From the NCBI RefSeq assembly GCF_016863175.1, contig NZ_BOOJ01000025.1, positions 61,226 through 125,225 on the forward strand: a stretch of 64,000 bases of DNA, read 5' to 3'. The notes under the pieces were generated by a model. The model was not told the origin of the DNA. It made no database searches and worked only from the letters and a program-made list of their open reading frames with translations. This DNA comes from Paraplanobispora siamensis (GTDB lineage Bacteria > Actinomycetota > Actinomycetes > Streptosporangiales > Streptosporangiaceae). Positions 32,887-41,951 of this stretch are shown piece after piece (within the stretch, counting starts at the first letter, position 1; each line of letters begins with the position of its first letter). The position numbers were made by a program, and so were the translations under genes.

Positions 32887-32984
32887 GACGGGAGCCCCCA
32901 GCCCGGAGACATCAACCCCGAGTCCGGGGCCCCGAACCCGGAGCCCCTGCCCCCTCCGCGCCGCCCGGCCGGGCCCGCGGGCGG

Positions 32985-33860
32985 TCAGCCGCCGGCGGGG
33001 TCGGCGGTCCCGATGTCGATGTTCTCGTCGCGCGGCTTGCGCGGCTTCCTGGTGGGCTCGGGCGTGGGCTTGGACGCGCACAGGATCGTGCACCGGGGCG
33101 TCGCGCCGGTCTGCGACATGACGGCCCGCGTCTCGTCGGCCGGTGACAGGGTGCGGTTGCCCTTCAGCCAGGAGTTCAGGTAGTTCCACGGCTTGACCAT
33201 GCCGCGCCGTACCCACCACAGGGAGGGGTCGGTCTTCCAGGAGATGGCGAAGTAGAGGTTGCTGGCGGTGTCGCGGGCGTTGCCCGAGTTGCCGACCAGC
33301 CCCAGCTGCTGGCCGGAGCTGACCCGCACGCCGGGGGCGATCCCCGGGGTGATCGAGTCGAGGTGGCCGCCGAGGTACAGCACGCCGTCGTCCCCGGCGA
33401 TCGTGACGAAACGGCCCTCGCGGTCCCGGCCCCGGTCGGTGGAGGGCCTCCAGCGGTTCTTGTCGTTGACCTCGTGGACCACCCCGTCCACCGGCGAGAC
33501 GAACGCGCAGCCCTTGCCCGTCCAGATCGTGGTCTTGGGCAGCACCAGCAGCCTGCTCTGGTAGGAGACCGAGCAGCCCTTGACCGGGAAGGTGTAGGTG
33601 AACTTGGAGACCTTCGGCGGCGGCACCGGGACGGGATCGTCACCCTTGGGGATCTCGATCGGCGTCTGGGAGGAGGCAGCCGGGGGGATCGTCGCGGTGA
33701 TCGGTCCCTCGGCCGCCATCGCCTCGGCGGCGGGGGCCGGCGGCCGGGTGTTGATGCCGGCCACTCCGCCCGGCGACGAGCACGCCCCCGTCAGCAGGAT
33801 GGCGCCGGTCACGACGGCCAACCGTGTTATATGCCCCGATCGCATGGTGTCCACCCGCAT
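32985..33860 (-). CDS. Secreted lipoprotein with degenerate M23/LytM fold
   Basis: Signal peptide with lipobox (AVVTGAILLTGACSSPGG) places it on the outer membrane face. A Pro/Ala linker precedes a domain that follows the LytM (M23) pattern: AFVSPVDGVVHEVND, GRFVTIAGDDGVLYLGGHLDSI, GVRVSSGQQLGLVGNSGN. The metal ligands of M23 are lost: the HxH of the last motif reads NLYFAI, and the earlier HxxxD is absent. So it likely binds rather than cuts peptidoglycan. A C-terminal extension has two Cys residues (CTILC) and a Pro/Lys tail. The start could be this ATG (MRVDTM) or the one five codons later, which has GGGTGG before it. Confidence 0.72.
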   Translation of the reverse strand: MRVDTMRSGHITRLAVVTGAILLTGACSSPGGVAGINTRPPAPAAEAMAAEGPITATIPPAASSQTPIEIPKGDDPVPVPPPKVSKFTYTFPVKGCSVSYQSRLLVLPKTTIWTGKGCAFVSPVDGVVHEVNDKNRWRPSTDRGRDREGRFVTIAGDDGVLYLGGHLDSITPGIAPGVRVSSGQQLGLVGNSGNARDTASNLYFAISWKTDPSLWWVRRGMVKPWNYLNSWLKGNRTLSPADETRAVMSQTGATPRCTILCASKPTPEPTRKPRKPRDENIDIGTADPAGG

Positions 33861-34004
33861 AAGGTACCGAGAATCCGTCTTCTCCTTTGTAACGAACCAC
33901 ATCATCGTTCACGACCGGTTCTGCCGAGCCGGTCCCGCGACGGCCCTGCTCGCGAGCCCGGCCGCCGGGGTCCGCCTGTCGGAGGTCGGGAATAGACTCA
34001 CGGC

Positions 34005-35852
34005 GTGGCAGGCCGGATCAGTGACGAGGACATCGCGCTCGTGAGAGAGCGCTCGCCGATCGCAGACATCGTGGGGGAGCACATCCAGCTCCGCAACGCC
34101 GGCGGGGGCAACCTGAAGGGCTTGTGCCCCTTCCACGACGAGAAGAGCCCGTCCTTCAACGTCACTCCCGCCCGGGGTTACTGGTACTGCTTCGGCTGCG
34201 GCGAGGGCGGTGACGTCATCACCTTCGTGCGCCGGCTGGAGCACCTGTCCTTCGGCGAGGCCGTCGAGCGGCTGGCCGGCCGGGCCGGCATCCACCTCCG
34301 CTACGAGCAGGGCGGTTACGTCCCCGGGCGCGAGCAGGGCGAGCGGAGCCGGCTGATCGAGGCGCACCGGGCCGCCGCGGAGTTCTACGCCGCCAAGCTG
34401 TCCGACCCCGAGGCCGCCCCCGGCCGGAGGTTCCTGTCGGAGCGGGGGTTCGAGCGGGTCGACGCCGAGCGCTTCGGTGTGGGCTACGCCCCGGCCGAGT
34501 GGGAGGCGCTCTCCCGCCACCTCATGGCCAAGGGCTTCACCGCCGCTGAGCTGATCAAGGGCGGGCTGGCCAAGGAGGGCCGCCGGGGACCGATCGACCG
34601 GTTCCGCGGCCGGCTGGTCTGGCCGATCCGCGACATCACCGGGGACGTCATCGGGTTCGGGGCGCGCAAGCTCAACGACGCCGAGGACGGCCCCAAATAC
34701 CTCAACACCCCCGAGAGCCCGCTCTACAAGAAGAGCGAGGTCCTGTACGGCGTCGACCTGGCCAAGCGGGAGATCTCCAAGCGCTCCCAGGCCGTGATCG
34801 TCGAGGGCTACACCGACGTGATGGCCTGCCACCTGGCGGGCGTGCCGACGGCGGTGGCCACCTGCGGCACCGCCTTCGGCGCCGAGCACATCAAGGTGCT
34901 GCGGCGGCTGCTGCTGGACCAGTCGGGCTCCCAGGGCGAGGTGGTCTTCACCTTCGACGGCGACGCCGCCGGGCAGAAGGCGGCGCTGCGCGCCTTCGCC
35001 GACGAGCAGAAGTTCGTCACCCAGACCTACGTGGCGGTGCAGCCCTCCGGGCTCGACCCCTGCGACCTGCGGGTCCGGCACGGCGACGCGGCGGTGCGGG
35101 ACCTGGTCGCGAGCAAGGAGCCGCTGTTCGCGTTCGCGATCCGCAGCGTGATCTCCCGCTACGACGTCAGCACCAACGAGGGGCGGCTGTCGGCGCTGGA
35201 CGCCGCCGCGCCGATCGTGGCCGGGATCAAGGACCGGGCGCTGCGCCAGCTGTACGCCGTCGACCTGGACCGCTGGCTCGGCTTCAACAACGAGCGGTTC
35301 GTCATGGAGCGGATCGCCGAGATCTCCACCGCCGCCCAGCCGCGCCAGGACAGGCCCGCGCCCCGGCGGGTCGCCGACCTCACCGACCCCGGCGTGCGGA
35401 CCGAGGCCGAGGTGCTGAAGCTGGCCGTGCAGCGCCCGGCGCTGCTCGGCGGGCGGTTCGACGCGATCGGCCCGGAGGCCTTCACGCTGCCCGAGCACGT
35501 CGCCCTGTACACGCTCATCGCGCAGGCGGGGGGCGTCGCGGCGGCCGGCGAGGGCGGGGGCGCGTGGGTGGACCGCCTGCTGGCCGACGCGGAGGAGGGG
35601 CTGCGCGGGATGGTCACCCGCCTGGCGGTGGAGGAGCTGCGCGCCGACCTCGCCGGTGAGGAGCGCTACGCCGCGGCGATGCTCGCAGCCCTGGAACTGA
35701 TCTCGCTGAGCCGGACGATCGAGCAACTGAAGTCGCGGCTGGAGCGCACCAACCCGACCGACTCCCAGGAGGAGTACAACCGCCTGTTCGCCGAGCTGTT
35801 CGATCTGGAACGGCAGCGGCGCATGCTGAAGGAACGCGCGGCCGGAAGCTGA
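34005..35852 (+). CDS. dnaG: DNA primase
   Basis: Makes RNA primers for replication. Zinc domain: CPFHDEKSPSF ... YWYCFGCGEGGDVITF. RNA polymerase core with TOPRIM: VIVEGYTDVMACHLAGV and VVFTFDGDAAGQKAALRAF. C-terminal helicase-binding region, variable, ends about 615. The GTG start (VAGRISDEDIALVRERSPI) matches the family's usual N-terminus, and no in-frame ATG is near. Upstream 145 bases separate it from the divergent lipoprotein gene. Confidence 0.95.
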   Translation: MAGRISDEDIALVRERSPIADIVGEHIQLRNAGGGNLKGLCPFHDEKSPSFNVTPARGYWYCFGCGEGGDVITFVRRLEHLSFGEAVERLAGRAGIHLRYEQGGYVPGREQGERSRLIEAHRAAAEFYAAKLSDPEAAPGRRFLSERGFERVDAERFGVGYAPAEWEALSRHLMAKGFTAAELIKGGLAKEGRRGPIDRFRGRLVWPIRDITGDVIGFGARKLNDAEDGPKYLNTPESPLYKKSEVLYGVDLAKREISKRSQAVIVEGYTDVMACHLAGVPTAVATCGTAFGAEHIKVLRRLLLDQSGSQGEVVFTFDGDAAGQKAALRAFADEQKFVTQTYVAVQPSGLDPCDLRVRHGDAAVRDLVASKEPLFAFAIRSVISRYDVSTNEGRLSALDAAAPIVAGIKDRALRQLYAVDLDRWLGFNNERFVMERIAEISTAAQPRQDRPAPRRVADLTDPGVRTEAEVLKLAVQRPALLGGRFDAIGPEAFTLPEHVALYTLIAQAGGVAAAGEGGGAWVDRLLADAEEGLRGMVTRLAVEELRADLAGEERYAAAMLAALELISLSRTIEQLKSRLERTNPTDSQEEYNRLFAELFDLERQRRMLKERAAGS

Positions 35853-35992
35853 TCACGTAATCGGTTTTAATTTCCTGAATCGCATTCGGCCAAACCGTAA
35901 TAAGGTCTCGGTTTGATAATGATCCCGGCCTTACCTTGGGTGACAAAAATAGGTCTGCCGTTTTGGGTGACTAATACAGCAGACTGTGTCCC

Positions 35993-37141
35993 GTGGGTGC
36001 ATCGGTGCTGCCAAGTGGGCCGCCTTCGGTAGACCAGGTGGCCGACCTCGTCGCGAAGGGAAGGGAGCGCGGCAGCGTCACCGTCGATGACGTGGCCGCC
36101 GCTCTCGACAAATCCGAGCTGCCGTCCGACGCGCTCGAGCGCGTCGTCCGCATGCTCGCCGAGAACGGAGTGGAGGTCCTCGAGCCCCAGGGCGACGAGG
36201 AGACCACCAAGTCCGATGAGGAGGATGTCGGTAAACGGGCGCCAACGAGTGATCTCGTCCGCATCTACCTGCGGGAGATCGGGAGGGTGCCCCTGCTCAC
36301 GGCCGAGGAGGAGGTGGAGCTCGCCAAGTCCATCGAGGCGGGACTGTTCGCCGAGGACAAGCTGACCAACGTCGCCTCGCGGCTGGCCTTCCCGGAGTTC
36401 GCAGAACTCGTCTGGCAGGGCACGCGCGCAAAGCAGCGGCTGATCGAGGCCAATCTCCGGCTGGTCGTCTCGATCGCCAAACGTTATGTGGGACGCGGGA
36501 TGCTGTTCCTGGACCTGATCCAGGAGGGCAACCTCGGACTCATCCGCGCCGTCGAGAAATTCGACTACACCAAGGGTTACAAGTTCTCCACTTACGCCAC
36601 GTGGTGGATTCGCCAGGCGATCACCCGGGCCATCGCCGACCAGGCGCGCACCATTCGTATTCCGGTGCACATGGTGGAGACGATCAACAAACTCGTCCGG
36701 GTCCAGCGCCAGCTCCACCAGGACCTCGGCCGCGAACCCGCGCCCGAGGAGATCGCCCTGGAGATGGACCTCCCGATCGACCGGGTGATCGAGATCCAGC
36801 GCATCGCGCAGGAGCCGGTCTCCCTGCAGTCGCCGATCGGCGAGGAGGACTCCGACCTCGGCGACTTCATCGAGGACGCCGACGCGGTCGTGCCGATGGA
36901 GGCCGCAGCCTTCATCATGCTGCAGGACCAGCTCGACGAGATCCTCGCGACGCTGTCCGAGCGGGAACAGCGCATCATCCAGCTGCGCTTCGGCCTCGCC
37001 GACGGCCACCCCCGGACGCTGGAGGAGGTCGGGCGGGAATTCGGCGTGACGCGAGAGCGCATCCGCCAGATCGAGTCCAAGACGCTGGCGAAACTGCGTC
37101 ACCCGACGCGGGCGCAGATGCTGCGCGACTATCTCGACTGA
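35993..37141 (+). CDS. rpoD: Primary-type RNA polymerase sigma factor (RpoD/HrdB)
   Basis: Sigma-70 factor of group 1 or close to it. Order: region 1.1 remnant ([20 protein letters not shown]), region 1.2 ([17 protein letters not shown]), regions 2.1-2.4 ([53 protein letters not shown]), region 3 ([16 protein letters not shown]) and region 4 ([32 protein letters not shown]). Its position after dnaG is that of the main sigma gene in bacteria; the short N-terminus resembles Streptosporangiales primary-type factors. GTG start. A TAATAC hexamer at about 35971 may be its promoter -10. Actinomycetes carry several HrdB-like paralogues, so the choice of primary factor is a likelihood. Confidence 0.93.
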   Translation: MGASVLPSGPPSVDQVADLVAKGRERGSVTVDDVAAALDKSELPSDALERVVRMLAENGVEVLEPQGDEETTKSDEEDVGKRAPTSDLVRIYLREIGRVPLLTAEEEVELAKSIEAGLFAEDKLTNVASRLAFPEFAELVWQGTRAKQRLIEANLRLVVSIAKRYVGRGMLFLDLIQEGNLGLIRAVEKFDYTKGYKFSTYATWWIRQAITRAIADQARTIRIPVHMVETINKLVRVQRQLHQDLGREPAPEEIALEMDLPIDRVIEIQRIAQEPVSLQSPIGEEDSDLGDFIEDADAVVPMEAAAFIMLQDQLDEILATLSEREQRIIQLRFGLADGHPRTLEEVGREFGVTRERIRQIESKTLAKLRHPTRAQMLRDYLD

Positions 37142-37156
37142 GAACGAGCGCTGATC

Positions 37157-37193
37157 AAGCCGATGGCCCGGGAACTCCCCGGGCCATCGGCTT
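37157..37193 (+). terminator. rpoD terminator
   Basis: Perfect 16-bp stem (arms AAGCCGATGGCCCGGG and CCCGGGCCATCGGCTT), five-base loop, followed by TCTG. Very strong. Confidence 0.8.
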
Positions 37194-37365
37194 TCTGCCG
37201 TCCGGGGCCGCAGGCTCTGCCCGTCCTGCGGCAGGTCCGGCGAAAGTGGTTGCCCGCCAATCCTCCGAATCTGCTTCGGCCGGCCGAAGGGAGGGGCACA
37301 GCGCCTGCGCAGTCATCCATGGAAGGCCCCGCGCAGGCATTTCCGGCTCATGGAGGAGCTTTCCT

Positions 37366-38658
37366 GTGAACACGTTCGTCTCGCCGCGCTTCGGCATGTC
37401 CCGCCGGCGTCGTGCGGTCTCCCTGCTCGCGGCCGCCGCCCTGACCTCCGGCGCGCTGGCGGCCACCGCGGCCCCCGCCTCGGCCGTCACCACCTGCAAG
37501 CCCGGGTTCGCCCCCGCGGTCACCTACCGCACCGCGAACATGTCGCTCTACACGGCGACGGCCGACTTCAACGGCGACCACAGGACCGACGTCGTGGCGT
37601 ACGGGCCCAGCGGCACCGCCGAGGTGCTGCTCGGCAAGGGCGACGGCACCTTCCGCCCGGCCGTGATCGCCGGTTCCGCCTCGGCCGTGATGACTGTGCC
37701 CTCCGTGGGCAGCGTCAACTCCGACGACGACAACACCGTCGACGTCATCACGGTGGACCCCGTGGGCGGTGCGGTCCGGGTCTTTCCCGGCAACGGGGAC
37801 GGAACCTTCGCCACTGCCATCAGCACCCCGGCGATGGCGAACGTCTTCAGCGCCGTCCCGGGTGACTTCAACGCCGACGGCCGGCTCGACGTGCTGGTGA
37901 CCGACAACGGCAACACCAGCTCGATCATGCTCGGCGAGGGCGACGGCACCTTCCAGGCGCCCGTCGGCACCGGCTTCACGGGATACTCCTACCTCGCCGG
38001 CGTGGACGACTTCGACGGTGACGGCGACGACGACGTGGCGTTCGCCGACGGCGGCCCGGGCGGCAGCAGTGCGGTCCAGGTGATCCTCAGCAACGGCGAC
38101 GGCAGCTTCGGCCCGGCCGCCCCCTACGCCGTGGGAACGGGCCCCGTCCTCGCCCTCCCGGCCGACTTCAACAACGACCACGAGGTCGACCTGATCACGG
38201 TCGGCATGAGTGACGGAGTGGTGCTGCTCGGCAAGGGTGACGGCACCTTCCAGGACGCCCTGCCCTACACCGGCAACAACGCCATGGTCTGGCCCACGCT
38301 CGGTGACTACGACGGCGACGGCAGGACGGACGTCGCCTTCGCATCCCCGACCGGCGGCTCGCTGCTGCTCGGCAAGGGCAACGGCGCCTTCCAGGCGCCC
38401 GTCACCTTCAAGGCCCCCACGTCGGGCGGGATGATGGCCAGCGGCCGCTTCAACGCCGACAGCAAGAGCGACCTGGTGGTGCCGAGCATGTCGTCCAGCG
38501 GCGTCTCGGTACTGCTGGCCGGCTGCGGGACCCCGGCTGCTCCCAAGCCGGCGGTCAAGCCCAAGCCGGCCGTCAAGCTGAAGTGGAAGACGAAGGTCAA
38601 GCTGGAGAAGCCGAAACTGAAGGAGATCAAGAAGGTCCGCGGCGGCGGCGTCAAGTAA
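37366..38658 (+). CDS. Secreted FG-GAP/VCBS-repeat protein with lysine-rich tail
   Basis: Exported beta-propeller protein. Sec-type signal: RRRRAVSLLAAAALTSGALAATAAPASA. Seven FG-GAP units follow, each with an Asp-rich calcium loop, for example DFNGDHRTDVVAYG, DFNADGRLDVLVTD, DFDGDGDDDVAFAD, DFNNDHEVDLITVG, DYDGDGRTDVAFAS and RFNADSKSDLVVPS, enough for one seven-bladed propeller. The last 40 residues are lysine-proline rich (KPAVKPKPAVKLKWKTKVKL and onward), with a pI far above the acidic propeller; such a tail could bind anionic cell-wall polymers. Start GTG after GGAGGA. No enzymatic domain is seen. Confidence 0.85.
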   Translation: MNTFVSPRFGMSRRRRAVSLLAAAALTSGALAATAAPASAVTTCKPGFAPAVTYRTANMSLYTATADFNGDHRTDVVAYGPSGTAEVLLGKGDGTFRPAVIAGSASAVMTVPSVGSVNSDDDNTVDVITVDPVGGAVRVFPGNGDGTFATAISTPAMANVFSAVPGDFNADGRLDVLVTDNGNTSSIMLGEGDGTFQAPVGTGFTGYSYLAGVDDFDGDGDDDVAFADGGPGGSSAVQVILSNGDGSFGPAAPYAVGTGPVLALPADFNNDHEVDLITVGMSDGVVLLGKGDGTFQDALPYTGNNAMVWPTLGDYDGDGRTDVAFASPTGGSLLLGKGNGAFQAPVTFKAPTSGGMMASGRFNADSKSDLVVPSMSSSGVSVLLAGCGTPAAPKPAVKPKPAVKLKWKTKVKLEKPKLKEIKKVRGGGVK

Positions 38659-38877
38659 GCGCCCCGGCACTGCCACGAGAGGCCCCTCCCCGTTCCCGGC
38701 AACGACGGCCGCAGATTCACTGGATTTGCGGCCTGTTGCCCGTGGGCTGCTTCGCCCCTGGCCGTAGCGCCGGGAACGCGGGGCCGGAAAAGGGGGGAGT
38801 GTTTAACGATCGGCCGGTGGGAAACGCGAAGGGGGCCCGCTGTTTTCTGGCCGTGACCCCGCCGGATCGTGGTGATC

Positions 38878-39327
38878 ATGAGTGTGTTCGAGCTGCGATG
38901 CCCCATCGACCCGGATCTGGGTTACCTGCGCGAGCTGGTGCGCCTGCACGGCGGGCACAACGGATTGACCGGCGAGCGGCTGGAGGATCTGGTGCTGGCG
39001 GTCAACGAGGCACTCACCAACGTCTTCGATCACGGCGGCCGGTCGGGCCTGATCATCGCCCGCGGCCACGCCGAGGGCGTCACCGTGGAGATCTGCGACG
39101 TCGGTGGCCGGCTGACGGCGGAGCACCTGGCCGCCGCGCACCTCAATCCGGCCGGCACCAGCGGATTCGGCCTGTGGGTGATCCAGCACCTGTGCGATGA
39201 GGTCACCTTGGCCCACAGCGGCCAGGGCTCGGTGCTCGGCCTGCACATGCACGGCCACCTCGCCCCGGTCATCCCGTCGGCGCCGCGTCGCCGCCGCGCG
39301 GAGGAGCCTCGGCACCCTGCGCGCTGA
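38878..39327 (+). CDS. Anti-sigma regulatory factor (RsbW-like ATP-binding protein)
   Basis: Histidine-kinase-like ATPase of the SpoIIAB/RsbW group. N-box: LEDLVLAVNEALTNVFDHGG; G1/G2 boxes: EICDVGGRL and GTSGFGLWVIQHLCDEV. 149 residues fits. Such proteins hold a sigma factor or phosphorylate a STAS partner, releasing it. A STAS protein lies 0.6 kb downstream on the other strand; together they suggest a partner-switching module, though no cognate alternative sigma gene is near (the HrdB-type gene upstream is not a usual target). ATG at 38878; a GTG three codons before is possible. Confidence 0.85.
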   Translation: MSVFELRCPIDPDLGYLRELVRLHGGHNGLTGERLEDLVLAVNEALTNVFDHGGRSGLIIARGHAEGVTVEICDVGGRLTAEHLAAAHLNPAGTSGFGLWVIQHLCDEVTLAHSGQGSVLGLHMHGHLAPVIPSAPRRRRAEEPRHPAR

Positions 39328-39424
39328 TCGCCCCCGGCGATGCAGCCGACGGCCACGCCCAGGAGCGCCCCGGCCGTGGCCGCCGTACAGACGCCGGCTC
39401 TGCCGCGCCTGCTCGGCTTGAGAA

Positions 39425-39745
39425 TCATGGCTGCGAGGAGCGCGCGGGCACCGGGATGACGAGGTCGTCATCGGCGTGATCGTCGGCGATGCGGTGGCCG
39501 GCATCGGTGAGAACGGCGCGCAAGGCCAGATGCACCGCGGTGCGGACCCGGTGATGGCGGGGCGGGTCCCTGGTGAGCGACTCGGCTGAAGCGGCCCACG
39601 ACACGACGACACCGCGGTCCGGGTCGTAGCGGATGCGCAGGTCGGCGTCGACGGCCGGCTCGTTCGGGTCGGCCGCGAACCCGGCCTGCAGCAGATCCTG
39701 ATGGATCCGCCAGATGAGGTGTTCGACATCGTCGGCTGTATGCAT
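39425..39745 (-). CDS. Hypothetical protein between the anti-sigma genes
   Basis: 106 residues, hydrophilic, no signal or membrane part. Features: VEHLIWRIHQDLLQAGFAADP, DADLRIRYDPDRGVVVSWAASA, and AVHLALRAVLTDAGHRI, which give a mixed alpha/beta profile. Position between an RsbW-like and a STAS gene suggests it belongs with them. I do not recognise the family. Confidence 0.55.
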   Translation of the reverse strand: MHTADDVEHLIWRIHQDLLQAGFAADPNEPAVDADLRIRYDPDRGVVVSWAASAESLTRDPPRHHRVRTAVHLALRAVLTDAGHRIADDHADDDLVIPVPARSSQP

Positions 39746-39844
39746 GAGCCCGCGGGGGTTGCCGGTGGTTGGTGTTTCTGACGATGGTCTGCCCGGCGCA
39801 GGCCCGCAAGAGGGTACGGCCGGCTTTCTGGAAAACGCGATCGC

Positions 39845-40261
39845 CTACGCCCTTTCCGAAGCGGCCAGCGCCTCCTCCAGCGTGGAGTGGGTCTCGAACA
39901 AGGCGATCAGGCCCATGGTGTGCAACATCCGCAGCAGGGAGGACGAAGCCGCGGCCAGCAGTATCTGCGTCCCGTGCTCGCGGGATTCCTTGAACGCCTC
40001 GATCAGCGCCGCGACCCCTGTGGAGTCGCAGAAGGTCATGGCGGTCAGGTCCAGGATCAGGCAGCCCTCGTCCACCGCGTCCCACAACGGTTCCAGCACG
40101 ATGCGCAGGATGAGGGACGTGGTCATGTCCAGCGGCCCGGTGATGTGGACCACCGCGCACCTGGCGCTGCGATCGAGATCTATGGCGTAGGGCAGGTCAT
40201 CTGGAAATCGGACCCTCATCGGCCCCACGTTCCCTACGCTCACGACCCCGATCTTGCTCAT
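39845..40261 (-). CDS. STAS-domain anti-sigma factor antagonist
   Basis: STAS protein of 138 residues, the anti-anti-sigma side of partner switching. Core: ARCAVVHITGPLDMTTSLIL, then GCLILDLTAMTFCDSTGVAALIEA, whose DST-G contains the phosphorylatable serine. The C-terminal helix is as usual. It would be phosphorylated by a kinase-type anti-sigma such as the RsbW-like gene nearby. ATG start. Confidence 0.88.
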   Translation of the reverse strand: MSKIGVVSVGNVGPMRVRFPDDLPYAIDLDRSARCAVVHITGPLDMTTSLILRIVLEPLWDAVDEGCLILDLTAMTFCDSTGVAALIEAFKESREHGTQILLAAASSSLLRMLHTMGLIALFETHSTLEEALAASERA

Positions 40262-40724
40262 CTGCGATCGGGGTGCCTCTCCGCCAGAGTAAAGGAGAAG
40301 CTAGATCAAAGGCCCTGGTCACTCACAATTGGAGCCTCGACTACGGCACCGGCTGCCGGTCAGCCAGCCGAGCTTCCGGGCGAGCCGTCTGACGCCGCCG
40401 GTGACCGTGGCGACATGGGCGGAGTCGCCGGTCCCGTGCCACAGAGCGTCACGGCCGCCTTCAGTGAAGGCGGGGCGCGGGCCGGTGGAAACAGTCGATC
40501 TCAGCAAGCCTCATCACAGTTCGCGATCACCGCCGTACGGGGTGCTTGAAGGCGACCCCGGATTGGCGGTATGAGGTAAGGGAAAGCTAAGTTAGGGACG
40601 CCTAACCGATCGCCGGGGACTTCCGACGTCTCCCGATTCCCTGCCCGCCGCCGGGAGCCCGCCCGCGCCCGCCGGTCCCCGGCCGCCCCGCCGCGGGCCG
40701 ACCCCCACAACGGAGGAGACCAAC
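40262..40724. other. 463-base intergenic region before the Dyp gene
   Basis: No gene recognised. Contains the promoter zone of the STAS gene on the left and, at 40592-40610, an iron-box-like site before the Dyp peroxidase gene. Confidence 0.5.
40592..40610 (+). promoter_or_regulatory. Iron-box-like (IdeR/DmdR) operator
   Basis: TTAGGGACGCCTAACCGAT matches the 19-bp IdeR/DmdR consensus (TTAGGTTAGSCTAACCTAA) at about 14 positions, and its core GTTAGG-GACG-CCTAAC is a perfect inverted repeat. It stands 115 bases ahead of the Dyp peroxidase gene. Iron control of this gene would be expected. Confidence 0.5.
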
Positions 40725-41927
40725 ATGGCCGACCTCAGCCGCCGCCGGTTGCTGACCGGCGCGGGCCTGGCGGTGGGCGCCGGTGCCGCCGCCGGCGCGG
40801 GTCTGGTACGGCTCGCGCAGTCCGAACCCGTGCAGGCCGCCGTCCCCGGCGGGCCGATCCCCTTCCACGGCGCCCACCAGGCCGGCATCGCCACGCCGGT
40901 CCAGGACCGCCTCCACTTCGCCTCCTTCGACCTCGGCGTCGACGATCCGAAGAAGGTGGCGGAGCTGATGCGCCGGTGGACGGCCGCGGCCGAGCGGATG
41001 ACCGCCGGGCAGGAGGTCGGCACCGGGGCCACCGGCGCGGAGCTGGCCCCGCCGGACGACACCGGTGAGGCCCTCGACCTGCCCGCCTCCCGGCTGACGC
41101 TGACGGTCGGCTTCGGCCCCTCCTTCTTCGAGAAGCTGAAGCTGCCCGCGCCGGACCGGCTCAAGGAGCTGCCGCGCTTCCCGGCCGACAAGCTCGACCC
41201 GGCCCGCAGCGGCGGCGACGTCTGCGTGCAGGCGTGCGCGGACGACCCCCAGGTCGCCGTGCACGCCGTACGGAACCTGGCGCGGATCGCCTTCGGCTCG
41301 GCGTCGGTGCGCTGGTCGCAGCTCGGCTTCGGCAAGACCTCCTCCACCACGCCGGAGGCGCAGACCCCGCGCAACCTGATGGGCTTCAAGGACGGCACCC
41401 GCAACATCGCCGGCAGCGACCGGGCCGCGCTGGACGCCCACGTCTGGGTGGGCCAGGAGGGGCCCGAGTGGCTGCGCGGCGGGTCCTACCTGGTGGCCCG
41501 GCGGATCAGGATGCACATCGAGACCTGGGACCGGACCTCCCTGAAGGAGCAGGAGGACATCTTCGGCCGCACCAAGCGGGAGGGCGCGCCGTACGGCGCC
41601 GCCCGCGAGCACGACCCGGTGCGGCTGGACAGGCTCCCCGCCGACGCCCACGTGCGGCTGGCCCATCCCGACTCGCTCGGCGGGGTGACGATCCTGCGCC
41701 GGGGCTACTCCTTCACCGACGGCAGCGACAACCTGGGACGGCTGGAGGCCGGGCTGTTCTTCCTGGCCTACCAGCGGGATCCGGAGAAGGGGTTCATCCC
41801 GATCCAGCGCGCGCTGGCGGCCAGGGATCCGCTCAACGAGTACATCCAGCACGTCGGCTCGGGCATCTGGGCGTGCCCCGGCGGGGTGAGTCAGGGGTCG
41901 TTCTGGGGCGAGGCACTGTTTTCTTAG
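40725..41927 (+). CDS. efeB: Tat-exported Dyp-type peroxidase (EfeB-like)
   Basis: Heme peroxidase of the Dyp family, EfeB/YcdB subgroup, exported folded. Tat signal: SRRRLLTGAGLAVGAGAAAG. The signature GFKDGTRN (about residues 221-228) carries the catalytic Asp; proximal-heme His lies in the following half (VRLAHPDSLGG region), and YQRDPEKGFIPIQRALA is a conserved end segment. 400 residues is the family size. In other bacteria efeB goes with efeU and efeO in an iron-import operon; neither is here. The upstream iron-box supports a role in iron or heme handling. Confidence 0.9.
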   Translation: MADLSRRRLLTGAGLAVGAGAAAGAGLVRLAQSEPVQAAVPGGPIPFHGAHQAGIATPVQDRLHFASFDLGVDDPKKVAELMRRWTAAAERMTAGQEVGTGATGAELAPPDDTGEALDLPASRLTLTVGFGPSFFEKLKLPAPDRLKELPRFPADKLDPARSGGDVCVQACADDPQVAVHAVRNLARIAFGSASVRWSQLGFGKTSSTTPEAQTPRNLMGFKDGTRNIAGSDRAALDAHVWVGQEGPEWLRGGSYLVARRIRMHIETWDRTSLKEQEDIFGRTKREGAPYGAAREHDPVRLDRLPADAHVRLAHPDSLGGVTILRRGYSFTDGSDNLGRLEAGLFFLAYQRDPEKGFIPIQRALAARDPLNEYIQHVGSGIWACPGGVSQGSFWGEALFS

Positions 41928-41951
41928 CCGATACCGGCGCAGACTGGACGG

